DNA of 64,000 nt. Source: Parelaphostrongylus tenuis (Eukaryota > Nematoda > Chromadorea > Rhabditida > Metastrongylidae). Location: positions 62,001 through 126,000 of the forward strand of contig JAHQIW010004469.1 in the NCBI GenBank assembly GCA_019055375.1. Reading direction: 5' to 3'. A program made the translations under genes and the position numbers. The notes below the pieces were generated by a model. The model worked only from the letters and a program-made list of their open reading frames with translations. It was not told the DNA's origin and did not search any database. The first letter of the stretch is position 1. Each line of letters starts with the position of its first letter. Below, piece after piece: positions 1-13,285 of the stretch.

Positions 1-3000
1 GAGAATTTTCTCCACCAAGTAATAGTATGTCCTTGAATGCGTCTTAAGTCCAGGAGGTACTGTGGTTTATAAAAAGTTTTTATTTAGATACCCATCATCA
101 CATTTTACTGAGCGGCTCTTTCATTCGACTGCTTTCATTGCATTGATGTTGTATTGAGGTCTTCGACCATTTCACGTGTTCTTGCGGCTGCAGCTGGATT
201 ATTTCGTCCTCTTTACGAGTGACGTGGAATGCTGATCCAAACGATTTTCTTGCGATTTTGAAAGTAGAACTGAGCTAAGACATCCATGTAAGCTTGTGTG
301 GGAGTGTTAGGGGGCGAGTTGATCTTTGCTTCTATATAGTATATCACATTATGCATTACACCAAATCTAACAAAAATCAGATGCAAGAAATAGAAAATTA
401 TTTGAAGTCTTTTCCTTAAATCTGTTATTGATAGGGGTGGCGTAAGGCATACGATTTCTCACCGTATGATGTTTCTTATAATCACTTTTTCTCTAATATG
501 CGAGTAATCACGAATGAAGGCGTTTTCTTCTACACCAGTGATTATAAAAAGAACTGACTTTCCTTTATAATATTTCGATCGGTTGCTACTTCTTATATAT
601 AACTGATTCCTCATTTACCATGTTCGTCTACTTGGTGTCAAAATGGCGATCAATTGACTGCGCTACTCATTCAATGTAAGTGGTGGCTATTTTCGTTCAT
701 AAATGAGTCTCACCTCATTCTAGTGGCGGGCGACAATGAAGTGCTGTTGTTCATCAACGTGCACATGCGATAAATAACCAATCAAACACAACGATTTCCT
801 GCTTCTTTTTCGTGTGTTCGACATTCCGTCTCTATTTTCATTCAATGCAAGCGAAGCATTTCAGGATTTTCCAGCTTACTATTTACATTACTTCTCACAG
901 CAGTAAGCAGATAGAAGTGTTGCAGTATCTTCCTGCCACATCTGTTGTTCTATAATTGTCCAATATGTTCACTTCTTCTCGTTATTTAAATTGATATACA
1001 AGAGCTGGAAGAAAAATAATGAAGTGTGCTTCATCTTCACTAAAGACTTTTAGTTGCTTAGAGAATATCAAGTTGCTTTGATGTTTCCGGAAGTCCCTCT
1101 TATCATTCTGATGCACGTCCTCAGACTTCAATGTGTAAACAAATTGCGTCAGCATCGATAATTGTATTTCTGTCTTCCGATGACCAACAGTCTTTCAAGT
1201 CATTTCATCCTCTTATAGTCGGCCTTCAATCCATTAGAACTGTCAAATTCTCATAGGGATTCAACTACAGCTTGGGAATTTGTCACCTTCTTCGCTCGTA
1301 GATTTGTTTAGTCCTATGCAACTCAATGAGAGCTGCACTAAGATGTTCTGTAAGATCTTCTGAATTCATAGTCTCAGGTAATAAACGCGGCAACATTTCC
1401 TGTTATGAGTAATCGAGTAGCCGTTGAAAAATATTGTAGTAGTTCGAATTCCAAGCGAGCTTTCTGACACACGAGCAATGTTTACTTACTGTGGTCTTCC
1501 TTAATCACATGTCATGCGAACCCTAATACTTCAAGTGTTTAGAAATGAAATAAGGTACATATATTTAGCTCGATGATCGGACAACTAATCTGAATAGAGG
1601 TGCCTTACAATGCACTCGCACTCTTTAGTTCAATACTGCGCCCTGAGCAAGTTAAGCCTCTATGGTTCGGGGAATTGACGAGGTTCTTACGTCAAAACCA
1701 ACAGTTTCGGTGGTGTCGCCGGCTTCATCTGTGGCCCACGCTCCACACTGGGCCTTACTTTACAGCAGGGATGGAGAGACATTGTTTATGGTGATAGTAC
1801 ATGATAATGTGTTATCGTCGTTTTTTGTAAGTCGATGGATTACGGCTGGTAATAAATGTCTAATAATTCATCTCATCGACTGTTTTAAAACCTCACATAA
1901 ACATTCAATATAGTTTGTAAGAATGTTTAAAGCCGACCAGGAAGAGTCCCAGCAGCAATCCATCAACTGAAAAAGTGATGATAACACAATGTCATTGTAC
2001 GTCGTGCTACCAGCAATACGTCTCTCCTTCCTGCTACAAAGTAGAGCTCATTATGGGCCGTGGGCCACTGACGAAACGGGAGACACCGCCAAAACTTGCG
2101 TATGGCTCTGATGTAGCAACCTCGGTAAGGCTCTTATCGACTATATTTAATGTTTATAGCGTGGTTCGAAAATAGTCGAGAAGATGGACTTCGAAGCCTC
2201 CATGCTTTTGTATTTTGGGCGTCGAACTAAATTTTTCTGAGAGAGGTGCCAAGCACCGATTTGAAACGTAGTTTACATTAAAACACCCCTACAATGCTTG
2301 ATCAAGTTACTTAAAAAATTAATTGACTCTGGAGGCTTCGATTTTTATCTTTATAAGAGAGTTTCAAAATATCAACATCAGTTTATTAACTAGTTGCAAA
2401 ACTTAGAAAACACCTGAATACTAGCCATAATAGTCCGGTAATTCTCATTCAGAATCATGGTAATTCTTTCAGAGAATTCCAGCTGAATTGTTAGTTTTCG
2501 GCGAAATAGTTTAGCCAAGCTGTAGTATTGAAAGATTTTTCTATAAGTGAAAGCTCTAGCTCTTTTTAGATATTATTCTGCCAATATATCGTAGGATTTA
2601 ATGAAATAACTTTTTGATTTTTATATCTTGATCCATATGTGAATTTGTTATGAAATTTCTGTTTCGTTTTCTTGGAGTGCTTTTTTCGCTTTTACTTGGA
2701 TAACTTCTCGCTTCCATCGTTGATCATCATCAATATTTTGTTTTCCTTCGGAATTCTGGAAATTGGGACAGTTTGCCGTTCATCTTACAGTCTAATGCAT
2801 TTGTTAAATTAGTGAAACAAATTCCTAAAAACAGAAGAATAGCCCTCGTTGCTATTAATATTACCTGCAGTAGTTTTTTCTCGATGACGCAGTCGTTTTG
2901 ATAGTATGACGACCTTTTGTTTTTCTCATGCTTCCTTTACTTGTTTGTCATCGTTTGAATGCATAAATGTCACCGAATTCAGGTGAGTGTAAAAAGTCAG

Positions 3001-3865
3001 AGAGTTGTTTCTTTCTATTCCAAAATTTTCTCAATGATTTGCATTTCCGCCTTACTATTTCACTTTCATTCACGTTTTTCCGTCATTTTATTCCTCAAAT
3101 AGAAGTTATCTTAATGTGATTATATATTCTTTATTTTCATTGTAATTCTCTTCTTCACACAAAGCGGCTTATTTCCTTTCTTACATTTGCCCTACTATAT
3201 TCAGTATTCATATACTATCACACTTAATATGCTAATCACTTTCTCAAATGTGAAAGTTTATAAACTGTGTTGGAATCGCAATGTGCTTTGCCTTTCTCTT
3301 AGAAGTGTTTGAACATCATTGCGCGTTCAAAGCCTATCTGAATTTTCGAGTTTTTCTTGTATCTAAGAAATCTTCTTGATATCTTGAAAAGTAACTATAC
3401 TTATCTCATCGAATTGAGTGTCTTAAATGACAGAATGGGATTATAACAGGCGTGGTGATGCTGCTGAATACCAGTATGGTCCAGGTTTGAACCCGTCTCT
3501 ACCAACCAAATCCCTCATGTGGTTGGCCCATTGAAAGCAAAATCATCTGATATCAGGCCGTTCTCTAGCTGTTCCTTTCCCCAGTTAGCAGAAGTTTGCT
3601 TGCCTGTGATAGAGATCTGGGAACGCTCAACAACAGTTTCCCTATAGTTCATGAATAATCAGTCCGTCCAATATTCATTGGCTTCGAAGAGGACCAGAAA
3701 TTTCTATGCAAAGGAAACGAATTGAGCGCAACAAGTGATTTGACCCGCACTGTGTGTAATCTCCACTTCTGCAAAAAAAAGAATAAAGAAAAAACTATGC
3801 ATGAAATTTCCTTAATGTTTCCTAGGCGACTTTTACCATTCAGCTTTTGTAAGTGTGTGTAGGTA
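1..3865. other. no supported gene; AT-rich intergenic or intronic DNA
   Basis: I see no exon series, RNA gene or clear transposon here. The best open stretch is 1662-1913 (+), whose first 50 codons have a coding-like composition, but I recognise no family and no convincing splice sites. Segments near 1975-2175 and 5054-5236 both begin with the same short run (gatgataacac) and may be diverged copies of one repeat; the similarity is too weak to define its ends. Confidence 0.4.
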
Positions 3866-4438
3866 GTAGGTCGTTCCAAAAGTTTTGGCACTAGAGCAAT
3901 AAACACTAAATTCATTAACCATGAGCGATTAAAACCGTATGATTTTGAGATCGTTCAAATGCTTATTTTCTTGCGGCCATTTTGCTAAACAATTTTACTT
4001 GCTTTGAGACTGAGTTGTCGTTAGAACAAATTCACTTGCTACTCATGCACGAATGTTGCGTATGAGAAAATGCTAGTGAAGTAACGCACAAGATTTATAG
4101 AGCTTGGGGTGATGATATGGCTGCAGAAACGATGGCTAGGAATTGGTTTGCGTAGTTCAAAGGTGGAGAGTACGTTTTGACGATCGGTAGCGTCCGGGCC
4201 GTCCCCAGGAAGCTCCATTAATCTTTCGCGCGGCTTCAGTGTCATTTTCCCCTGTGCGCCATTGTGCATGATTAGTAAGCGAGTTTGTTTCCAAGACAGC
4301 TCTGTCTTGTACCAAACATCGGTATTGTTTACAGGAGTATGTAAAATTTGGTGATGCCAAAATCATGACATTTTATTACTTTTGGTCACTAAATATGATG
4401 TTTAGTGCTCTAATGTCAAAACATATGGAGCGACCTAA
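3866..4438. mobile_element. foldback mariner-derived element (two head-to-head 5' ends)
   Basis: The ends are inverted repeats of mariner type: GGTCGTTCCAAAAGTTTTGG at the left and its imperfect complement at 4400-4437, both followed inward by a gagcaataaacac-like run. Inside, the + strand from about 4020 reads as a degenerate mariner transposase N-terminus (residues like LLLMHE, then an AETMARNWFA-like stretch matching the helix-turn-helix region), with stops. The - strand from about 4310 reads as a second copy of the same N-terminal segment (LLIMHNG, then ERLMELPGDG). The element is thus two transposon 5' halves facing each other, with no catalytic DD(E/D) core. At about 570 bp it is under half the usual 1.3 kb mariner length and is non-autonomous. 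Related ends lie at 29.4, 32.2 and 32.4 kb. Confidence 0.7.
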
Positions 4439-7400
4439 TAATTAGAATGGTTATATTCGATTTTAATCGCATTTTTTTCAGTTGGGCTCTAATACTTTGG
4501 CATGATGGATTCCAAATCCATTTTTTCGCTGATTAGTGCTATATTTATCTGCTATGCAGCATGATAAGCGCTTTTTGGTTGATGAAAAAATCAGTTTACC
4601 CTTTCGGTACGGCGTGTATCATATGTAATACACTGACTGTCGCGCCGCGTTTCGGCTTACTACGGCTATTGTGATGGATGCGCGCTTATATGAAATTGTG
4701 GCACTCATGTGGTTGTGCTTATTGTTATTCGACTTATTTATTATTATTAGAACATCAACAATTGGCAGCTTTACAATACTATACAAAGCATACAATTCAT
4801 AACAACTCACAGCTCGATACACATACACTTCCAAAAGGGCATTAACATCATAGAACATGAATTTCAACTTTTGATAAGTAATCGTTTTTTTACCAACAAT
4901 TGATTCTTGTCTTGTATATCAGGGAGCGATGACGTTATCTCTTTCACCGTCGGCACTATTGAAGTCTCTTCACTCATATTCTCCTTTTTACCAACCACAA
5001 AACCTCATTTAATAGCAATAAAAGTCTGAATTTCATCACGAAACTGCAACATTGTGATGATAACACGCCCCTCTTGCTGTTGTTTACGCCGTGTGCTACA
5101 CGGAAATCAACATCGTTATGAAAGGGTTAACCAATCTCCACTTAGTCATCTGTACATGCATTCGATAATATGGGTCAAACGAACACCGCAATGGATACTC
5201 GTCGCCGGCACCCATAAGAGCTGCTGCTGTGGTTGACAAAACTTTGACTCTTCAGTAGCAGTCATCCGTTTTCGGACGAGCACTCAGAGAATGCCTGCTT
5301 ACTTTTTCAATTATGAAGTAATCATCATTTCTACTAATTTCATTAGATCGTACTAACGACATCTCGTAGGATCTATAAAGGCCATCAAACCTACCTAATT
5401 TTTCCGATCATTCGTGATCATTCTTTTTTTTCCAACCTTGGGTCACTACTTCGATTCAATCACGTAAAAAATTTTTGGTATTTTGATACTACGACGGGGT
5501 GTCAGTCATTTTTAAGCAATTCATTATAACATCACAAAGGTGAGCGTGTGCACATATGTCTTACATAGTGACTTACGAACAGCTACCGTTTTTCCGACTA
5601 AGAATTTCCATACTACCTGAGCAGTTTAGTAGACAGAGAGGCGAGTGGACAGGGGCTTCTTCAAACCCGAGAGCGGAAATGAGGTAACGAACCTTGTGCC
5701 ATTCATAACACCCTAACCACTGAATTATAGGCATTCTATTTTATCCTGCACTAGATTTGTTCCAAAATGACTAAGCTAATGAAAGTGCTTGCATTTGCGC
5801 TTGAATGAATAGGATAACCACATAGAAAAATTTTGTGTAAATCTGAACAGAATCCTATTAAATGCTGATGTTCTGTTCCTACAAATCTTTTCACAATGGA
5901 TGTAGATATTATGGTGAAATGACTTATGACTCAATATTTTTCAATTGTAATTTATTCAAACAATTTTATATAACTTGGTATTCCTAACTCATATCTATTT
6001 ATCTGACTCGACATCACACATTGTGCAGTTCACAGAACTTATTTCATTGTCGTTGTTCACACCTATCATCCACCAGCTTGCTTGGAATTGCATGTGAGTT
6101 TGGCTCTTAATTGAGGAATATGGTCTTCTGAAGGTTGTTAAATGCTGCTCAAGTCGAATCTCCTGAATCCCCGGCCAATCATGCTATGTCGTTGCGATCT
6201 CTTCACTAAAGGTAGTCGCCAGTTTTTTGCGAATTTGGGAGTTTGACTTGATCACATATAAGTCTGCTACTAATTTGCGGCACTTGGACTAAAGAGTGCT
6301 TGACTGACCCAACGAAAGGTCAAACCAAAACTTGGCTGTTATTGAAACGTCATCACCATCACTGAGCTGCTAAAGCGTTTCCAGGTTATCATCACATGCA
6401 ATTGCAGGCTTTGATAGATTGGAGGACACTAAAGGCATAAGGTAGTTGCGTCACCTGCCTTGATTCACCGTTTTCTTTTACACGGCCCATTATCACATTT
6501 ATTTTTGCGGATCTCAACACTTATAACTCTTGATATTTCCTTTGCGTGCATACTCCATAAAGGTCGTCGAACATTTAGCACGTTGTTTTGATTATTGTTT
6601 GATTATTTAGTCTTCTTCATAGGTGATTTAGAATGCTGGTTGAGAGAACTTTCTTCGCAATCCCGGAGTAATCTCTTGTTGGGGTGTAAGCGTTCGTTGA
6701 ATGAGTGATTGGGAGCGTTGAAAAAGGAAGTTGAACGAGCACCTTGCTTCCTGCTAACAGGCATCACTAACCCCTCGGCCAGCGCCCCTCACCTCTATTC
6801 AGATTATAAGCGGGAATGTAGTGATGTGGGATACAAAGGGTCCTAACCGCCAAGCTGTAAGCCTGTAAATCGATCACTGCTACTTTCTTTTAAACCAAGA
6901 TTTTTCTTTACCAAGGACGTGATCGATCCTTTTGACAAGTGAGATATTAAGGGCATGATTAGGATTATATCTTCTTGACTACATCGTTAATTTTTGTGAC
7001 TGCCAAGCTTATGTTGAAATTTTTGAGAGATTGCAGTTTATATCAATCTCTAAACGAAAATGACATTTTAGGATGATTTCACGTCTTCAAAAATATTTCG
7101 TCAAGACTGTCTTGAATACTTGGAATTCTCGATAATTATTGGAAAATCTGCCGAACTGTGAATCTGTGAATGACAGTGAATGGATTTTTTTCAAAATAAG
7201 ACACATATGTTTTTTTGCACGTTTCTTGTCGTTTTAGGTGAGAACTACAATTTTCATTTTGTCTGCCTGGTTCGTTCATGTGTTTACTATACTATGAAAA
7301 TCGTCCACTAATTACGGGAAGCACTTAAGTACCATTTTCTTTTTATATTCTACTCAATAGTTGCTGCAGTTTAAGCCGATAGGGTTTTGCAACCGCAGTC

Positions 7401-10400
7401 GAATATTTTTCCAGCTGGCATATATTCTAATCAAACTGGATGAGATCGTGCATGTACAGAGTTTGCCGACTCGCACTTCTAGTCCACATCTATTTCGCAC
7501 TGCTTTCGTTGCATGTTCTCCTTCAACTTAGTTTTACGCAAGCTGAAATTGGTTCATGATCAGCCATATCGTCTCATAGAAGTTTCTAGGTGTTCAACTG
7601 GGGTGTAACTTATATGATGATGACCTAACAACGTACAGCGTGATTCTAATAAATTCTGATCGGACGAAATTTAACCGACTGTAAAATTGAAATCGAGCAG
7701 ATATTGAGACGGAGCTCTATGAGTCGTCAACGATGGTTCATCTAGGTGTCCAGCTGACCAAGTGTCAATATATAAGTAGTTTTCTAACGTGCCATGTTTT
7801 AAGAAAAAGAGCAGGGAAAATATATTTATGCAAAGAAAAGTTGGGGCGATGAAAGCAGCTGGATGTGCGGTCCTCCTTTTTCCTCATTTTACCCTGTCAA
7901 AAACAAAATGGATCACTCTAAAATCGATAAATTTCTGTTGAAACAGCTAGGCGAATGGTTTTTCTTCATTCATATTACACCGTCTTCAATTTATTGAATT
8001 GTCCAGTTGGAAAAATTATTTTTTACTTTGTGTTCAACATTACACTTATCTGGCAAACAGCTTCAAGTAAGAAAAGAGAAAAACTGATGATGATAAATGA
8101 TGTCCTGATGACAGTTTTATGTGGTTTTTTTATGTCAGTGTCGAACACGTTAATCACTGTCATGCTTTGGTTGTCTTCCTTTTTTCTTGTTCATTCTGCA
8201 GAATATTGACCGAGGTGTTTTTATCTTACATTCAAAAATTACATGTCTAGTCTTGTCTGCTCGGATTTTACACAGCTGAATAAGTGTATTAATGTTTAAT
8301 GTAACGAACTAAAGTATTCAGATGAAATGCATTGTAGCGAACATTTTCTCGTTTTCACCGGCGCCACGTGGATTTCCCTGGTGAGTGAGAAGAAAACGAC
8401 TGCGAAAAGAGCCACTTTTTATGCAGTTTCTTGTAGTCTCATACTGGTAGGATGCATGTAGGTAACTGACCAAGTCACTGATACAGTACTGTTCTTATTT
8501 TCATCCTATTTTTGATGTTCTCGGAGTTCTTGCCTTTGCGGGACGCCACTGTGGTCAAAGTTTAATAGACGCGCTCGTTGACTGAGTAACATAGTGCACA
8601 GAAAAATGCGTTCCTTAGGAATCAACATGATAGTGATCCTTCCACTAATTCCTTTCTTGAGTTTCTTTTTTCAAAATCCTCTTAGTCGCGTCGTTATCCG
8701 TGTTCATTTCTGCTGTTTTTCTTTTTATCACACTGTTACAATTATCACAATGCCATCGTATTACCATAAGACCAAAATATGAAGCGATCATAGTAGTTTC
8801 CAACGATTCTAGAACTCTAATGCATATTGCATTCATGTTTTTATTATCAGAGCGATCAGTAAAGATTGTGATTCTAGCAAAAAAAAGTGAGAAGGAATGT
8901 GTAGATGCTGTTACCTCCGATTGAAAAAAGAAGTTTTGTTATAGAAGTTGATGCACGGCTTCTGAGGAACTTTGGTATTGTGTGGGCGATATTTCATGAT
9001 CAGCCGCTGTGACTGGCATGCCGAAGTGATTCATGTGATGGTGAATCAATCAACTAAACAGGGGAAAAAATACCAGTAGAAAGCATCGTTTGTTGTGAGG
9101 CAACTGTAACGCTATGATTGTAATGCCAGGAATGCACGTTTGTACAGATCTTCCTTCATTACTTACTGACAATTTCGTCCAGTGTTTTTTGTGCTTTCCT
9201 TGATCAGCTCTCTCGCAACGGATGAGACTCATTGATTTCATTATGTTTTTGCAAATGATAGATATGGAGCCTATAGATTTCATTTTCATTCCAGTGATTT
9301 GTTTTGTGCGTAGAACTTTCTTCCTGGACTCATCCAGTCAAACGCTAGCTTATCCAACGCAGATGCTAGGGCGGGTGTCGACCTTGAGGGGGTGTCCTCT
9401 TAATAATTTCTCCTCTAATTTTCATCTCCGACGAGAAATTATTTCTTTCCAAGAGAGCGCGCTGCCTAGAGAGTGTGGTAAGTGAGGCGCAGAAATTCTC
9501 TTGTCTCCAAGATCTTTTGGTTTCGCATGCGGTGCAGAGCATTTTTTTTTACGAACAATTCGTTGTTTTCAATTCCTAATTGGCATGTTGACTTTTTGGT
9601 GTTGTAAGAGTGTGAGGGCATCGAAACACCAAAGTAGCTGTCGTGATTTTCCTTGTTAGAAGTGAACAACTTCATTGGATGCTGACTACAGTGCGACTGC
9701 ATAGTAGACCAGTGTTTTTCTTCATACTCAGGACATTCATTAAAAACATATGAGGATGTTTAGAAGATCATGGAGCTATACCCTATAGAGAAACGGCGCG
9801 TTATCCTTCAAAACGCATCAAAAATCAATTCATAGAATGGAAATCGCAATGAAGGGGGAAGGGCGGTGCTGCAAAAATCCGTGGAGCAAGTGGTGTGGCA
9901 TCCATAGATTTCCCAGCGAAAAATCAGGGTTCGTCCAGCACGCACCCAAATCTGGGTTAGGCGTCGTCATGAGAATGTTGAATAGAATCGATGAACATTT
10001 TGGTGTTCTTCCACGTCATAAATCTGATACCGCCTTACTTCGATATTGTTACACATCTTTGAAGCCATCCCTCTTCGATCTTATTGTATCTCTTTGGAAA
10101 GGCGTTCTTGCACAGAACGACGTTCTCAGTATCGAAAGGGTATCCTATGCTGTTCAAAATCTCTTCAATGTGCTTCATTACATCGACGTACATGTTTTAG
10201 GCTTTTTATTCTGATTTTTTCGTATCATCGCAGTAATTTTTCGGCTCATTACACCACTTGTCTTGTCTGTTGATCTTTCAGCTCATTACACCACATGGTT
10301 TTTTAGCTTCATCACACCACATGCTGTTGTTGTCTATTATGTCTAAGTGTAATTTCAGTCATTTGTATCACACAACATCAGAAGAATCGATTATCGAATA

Positions 10401-10484
10401 TCATTTGACCATTATTTTATCGCCATGATACCAATTGGATTTCATGAATCATTTTGAAGCCCAATGAAAAGCGACGTTTTGGCA
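4439..10484. other. no supported gene; AT-rich DNA
   Basis: Six kilobases without a recognisable exon series, RNA gene or repeat family that I can name. The longest open frame is 9837-10214 (+, 125 codons). It has no recognisable domain and no supporting splice sites, and could be chance. A GTG-initiated frame at 8700 begins with a hydrophobic run resembling a signal peptide but has no ATG after the upstream stop, so I do not call it. Confidence 0.4.
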
Positions 10485-10745
10485 ACGTTTCACTTCGAGT
10501 GTTTCTTTAGAGCACTCTCAAATTCCAATATGCTTGCGTTATTTTTGAGCCATGCATGTACTTATCGGCGCATGTAAAACGTATGTCGACGATACCTTTT
10601 TGTAAGGGAGTTCTCCCCCAGAGAGGTATTGGGTCAGACGAAAGGGACCGTATAACTGAGGAGGGTGTAGGATTGAAACACGTGTATCGCACTATATAAG
10701 TGCCCCTATCAGACCACATGCATGGCTCAAAACTAACTATCAGGC
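10485..10745. repeat. foldback repeat of the tggctcaaataa family
   Basis: Left and right edges are inverted copies of each other: a run ending gagccatgcatgt at about 10545-10560 and acatgcatggctc at about 10718-10731. The right half (from about 10600) matches 43190-43320 and 27250-27350, including a shared aaacacgtgtatcg and pol-III-unlike tail tggctcaaataa. The outer left part matches the complement of the 3' tail seen at 27050-27115. It has no coding capacity and looks like a MITE or foldback element. Confidence 0.55.
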
Positions 10746-11224
10746 GTTTATGGTCGCTGGTTAGATTTCATTTTATTCTTATTTCACACAATCCGTCTTC
10801 ACGTCTACTTTGAGGACCCCAATACTTTTATATTTAAATTGATCATCATAGATCATCCACGAAAGTCTTCGGATTGTTCGCATTTCAGTTCGACCATTGC
10901 TTGAGGATTTCGTCCCTGTGAATTTTGTGGGGCTTCAATTGCTTCAAATCTCGCTGGAGTCCTGCGAATAACATGTTGAGACGGTCTTAGTTCAATAAGA
11001 GAGAGTTATCTTGTTTCAAACTAGTTTGGCAACAAATCCTCGACCACAAAGGGATAAGAGGCTTAGCTGGCCAAGGAGGGTGATGAGGCAGCGCCTCGGT
11101 TTATAGGGCCGTCCGCGTAATAAACGAGATCATTACCAGAGCACGCTACTCATCAATAATTTTAAATGTTCGAGTAACTTGATATCATTCAAAGTTTTCC
11201 TACCATTATCTTTTTTCCTATGAG
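10746..11224. other. no feature seen
   Basis: About 480 bases of unique-looking AT-rich DNA between the foldback repeat and the CA microsatellite. No exon, RNA or repeat was recognised. Confidence 0.5.
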
Positions 11225-11752
11225 TGTTCGATTTCACAATTATGAGACACACACGCGCCCACACACATATGCACACCACATACAACACAGTTGCAGCACA
11301 CACATACGCATACAGCATACACATATACATATATAACACACACACATACAACACATACATAAAGCACGTACGACACACATACATACAATACATACACACA
11401 CATACACAAGCATACACACACACATAAGCACACACACAAAATCATACACGCACGCACATACACACGCACACACATACAAACATGCACACACATACAAACA
11501 CATACACTCACATACCACATACAACACACACATACACTTACAACATACACACACGCATACAACACCCACATAGACGCATACAATGCACACTCATACAGCG
11601 CACACACATGCAGCACACTTACATACAACACGTGCAGCACATATGTATACAATACATACACGAATACATAAAAACATACATATACACACCTACACACATG
11701 CATGCACATACACACACACACATACAACACACACACACGCAGAAGAAGGAAC
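11225..11752. repeat. long compound CA-rich microsatellite
   Basis: Over 500 bp composed almost entirely of interrupted CACA, CATA and ACAC units on the + strand (TG-rich on the - strand). The low-complexity sequence creates several overlapping long open frames on both strands (up to 214 codons on the - strand, nearly all Val, Cys and Tyr), which are artefacts. Interruptions (for example tgcag, cgtac) suggest an old, imperfect array rather than a fresh expansion. Confidence 0.95.
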
Positions 11753-12139
11753 GTTAACATGTTTATTAATGTCATTTTGAGAATTAACGAGCTATGTGCA
11801 GTTGTGACAGCAGAGTCGCTTTCAGTCATAAGCTTCCGAGATATTTTTCTACTTATCAGCATTGATTTATCTATATTTATTATTGATGGTGAGCTGTAGA
11901 ATACTAACCAAGGAGTAAGTCAGTGGTAGTGATATCGTTCTTTACGAAAAGGCACTAGCTTGATCCGTACCGAGCTCACGAAATTTTTAATCTCTTTAGG
12001 TTTGAGTATGGTACTAGATTTTCTGGGTAAGTTTTCTCCGATGTACAAAAGCACAGGTGGGATAATGCAGTGTATTAGCGAACAAAGTGATAAGCAACTC
12101 GCTGTTCCGATCCCCTCTTCCAACACTTGCAATCAAGCA

Positions 12140-12330
12140 CCTGAACGTGTGGCAACGCCCTAGCTCAGATACCTCCAGGGGTGTTGGGAGAATTGCCTCG
12201 AAAGGCATTCTACCTGCATTCATGAAGATGGCAAAATCCTCACACAGCAGTCGAAGAACGTAAGTTACTCGAAAAGAACGGTAGAGGGTGAATGCGGAGA
12301 AAGAATCCAATTCATGATGTGATGGGATCC
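12140..12330 (+). repeat. dispersed repeat, copy 1
   Basis: Shares an ordered set of short blocks with 12985-13285 and 17215-17420: a ctagctc start, a cattcatgaag/catccatgaag block and a gggatcc block followed by a gaaaataaaa-like tail. It is diverged, non-coding, and its true ends are uncertain. Confidence 0.4.
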
Positions 12331-12984
12331 GTACATCAAATTGTGATGACGAGTCCTGTGGAAAATAAAAGTGACTGCTAGTGAATAGAATCTATGAATG
12401 TGCTACTACCGGTATCCTAAAATTAGCTGAACAATTAGCCCGATCAGCTCATATGGACATAATGAGGCAGTAATGTTGAATGTTAAAAATTGAACCTATA
12501 AGTCTTGACTTTTGTGGCAGATGACGGATGCGAGAAGGTGAATCGATACTGTTTAGCTTTTTTCTTCTTATAGTGAAATATCTTCTTTGTTTCTCAGTGT
12601 TCTCAAATTTCACTTAGCTATTCGGCAATTAATGACGTTTTTAACATTCTGGATCCTCAGAATTAAGATTATGATCTTTCCGCCAGTGTAAGTATGCCAG
12701 AACCTGTTCCTCAAATGTTCTTTTGCACAAAATAATCTAACGTCGAGCCTAAAAACTGATTAAGTTCAATTATTCAGAGGTTTAACAAATAATTGTTCTA
12801 ATAATAACATCATCATTGGTGCAAGACTATCACACTAATGATTCTGACTTTTCGTTACCAGCTCTAGGCTAACCATACGTTAGTTTTTTTCAGCTGATCT
12901 TCTCAGAGGGCTTGAAAAAAGGTGGAAAGAGGATAATGCACTAGTAATGATTTTGTTTATTATGAGTAAGTGCTGGATCAACTC

Positions 12985-13285
12985 TGCTCTAGGCTCACCA
13001 AGTTTCATCCTTCCGGAGCCGAGGAATTGGCGCCTTTATCTGTCTGGCAATATTTCACTACTTGTAGCTCAAGTGCGGCCTCTGTCGCCTATCTATTTCA
13101 AAACATCGGGGGGAATCAACACGACCAGCACTCAACGGCATCCATGAAGGCGGCAATACCTAACCAACTGCCGAATCAAAAGCTAAAAGTTCTGAAAGTA
13201 TCGTGGGAGGTGGATGGACGTGAGGAAACGAATCGAATGCAAAAGTGCTGAGATCCGCAGATTGTGAAAACACGTCGTATGAAAT
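12985..13285 (+). repeat. dispersed repeat, copy 2
   Basis: Shows the same ordered blocks as the neighbouring copy. It shares gaggaaacgaatcgaatgca (13212-13231) with 17361-17385, and the tail tgaaataaaatggtaaa with the 17.4-kb copy. No intact reading frame continues across copies. Confidence 0.55.

Noticed and set aside
8700..8924. Frame starting with a hydrophobic, signal-peptide-like run, considered as the missing first exon of the receptor
   Set aside because: It starts with GTG, has no ATG after the upstream stop, and no donor in a suitable phase follows the hydrophobic run.
9837..10214. 125-codon plus-strand open frame
   Set aside because: No recognisable domain, no splice signals or upstream start context, and length is within chance for this much DNA.
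11218..11862. 214-codon minus-strand open frame rich in Val, Cys and Tyr, and its partners on both strands
   Set aside because: Produced by the CA/TG microsatellite; low complexity, overlapping frames on both strands, no domain.
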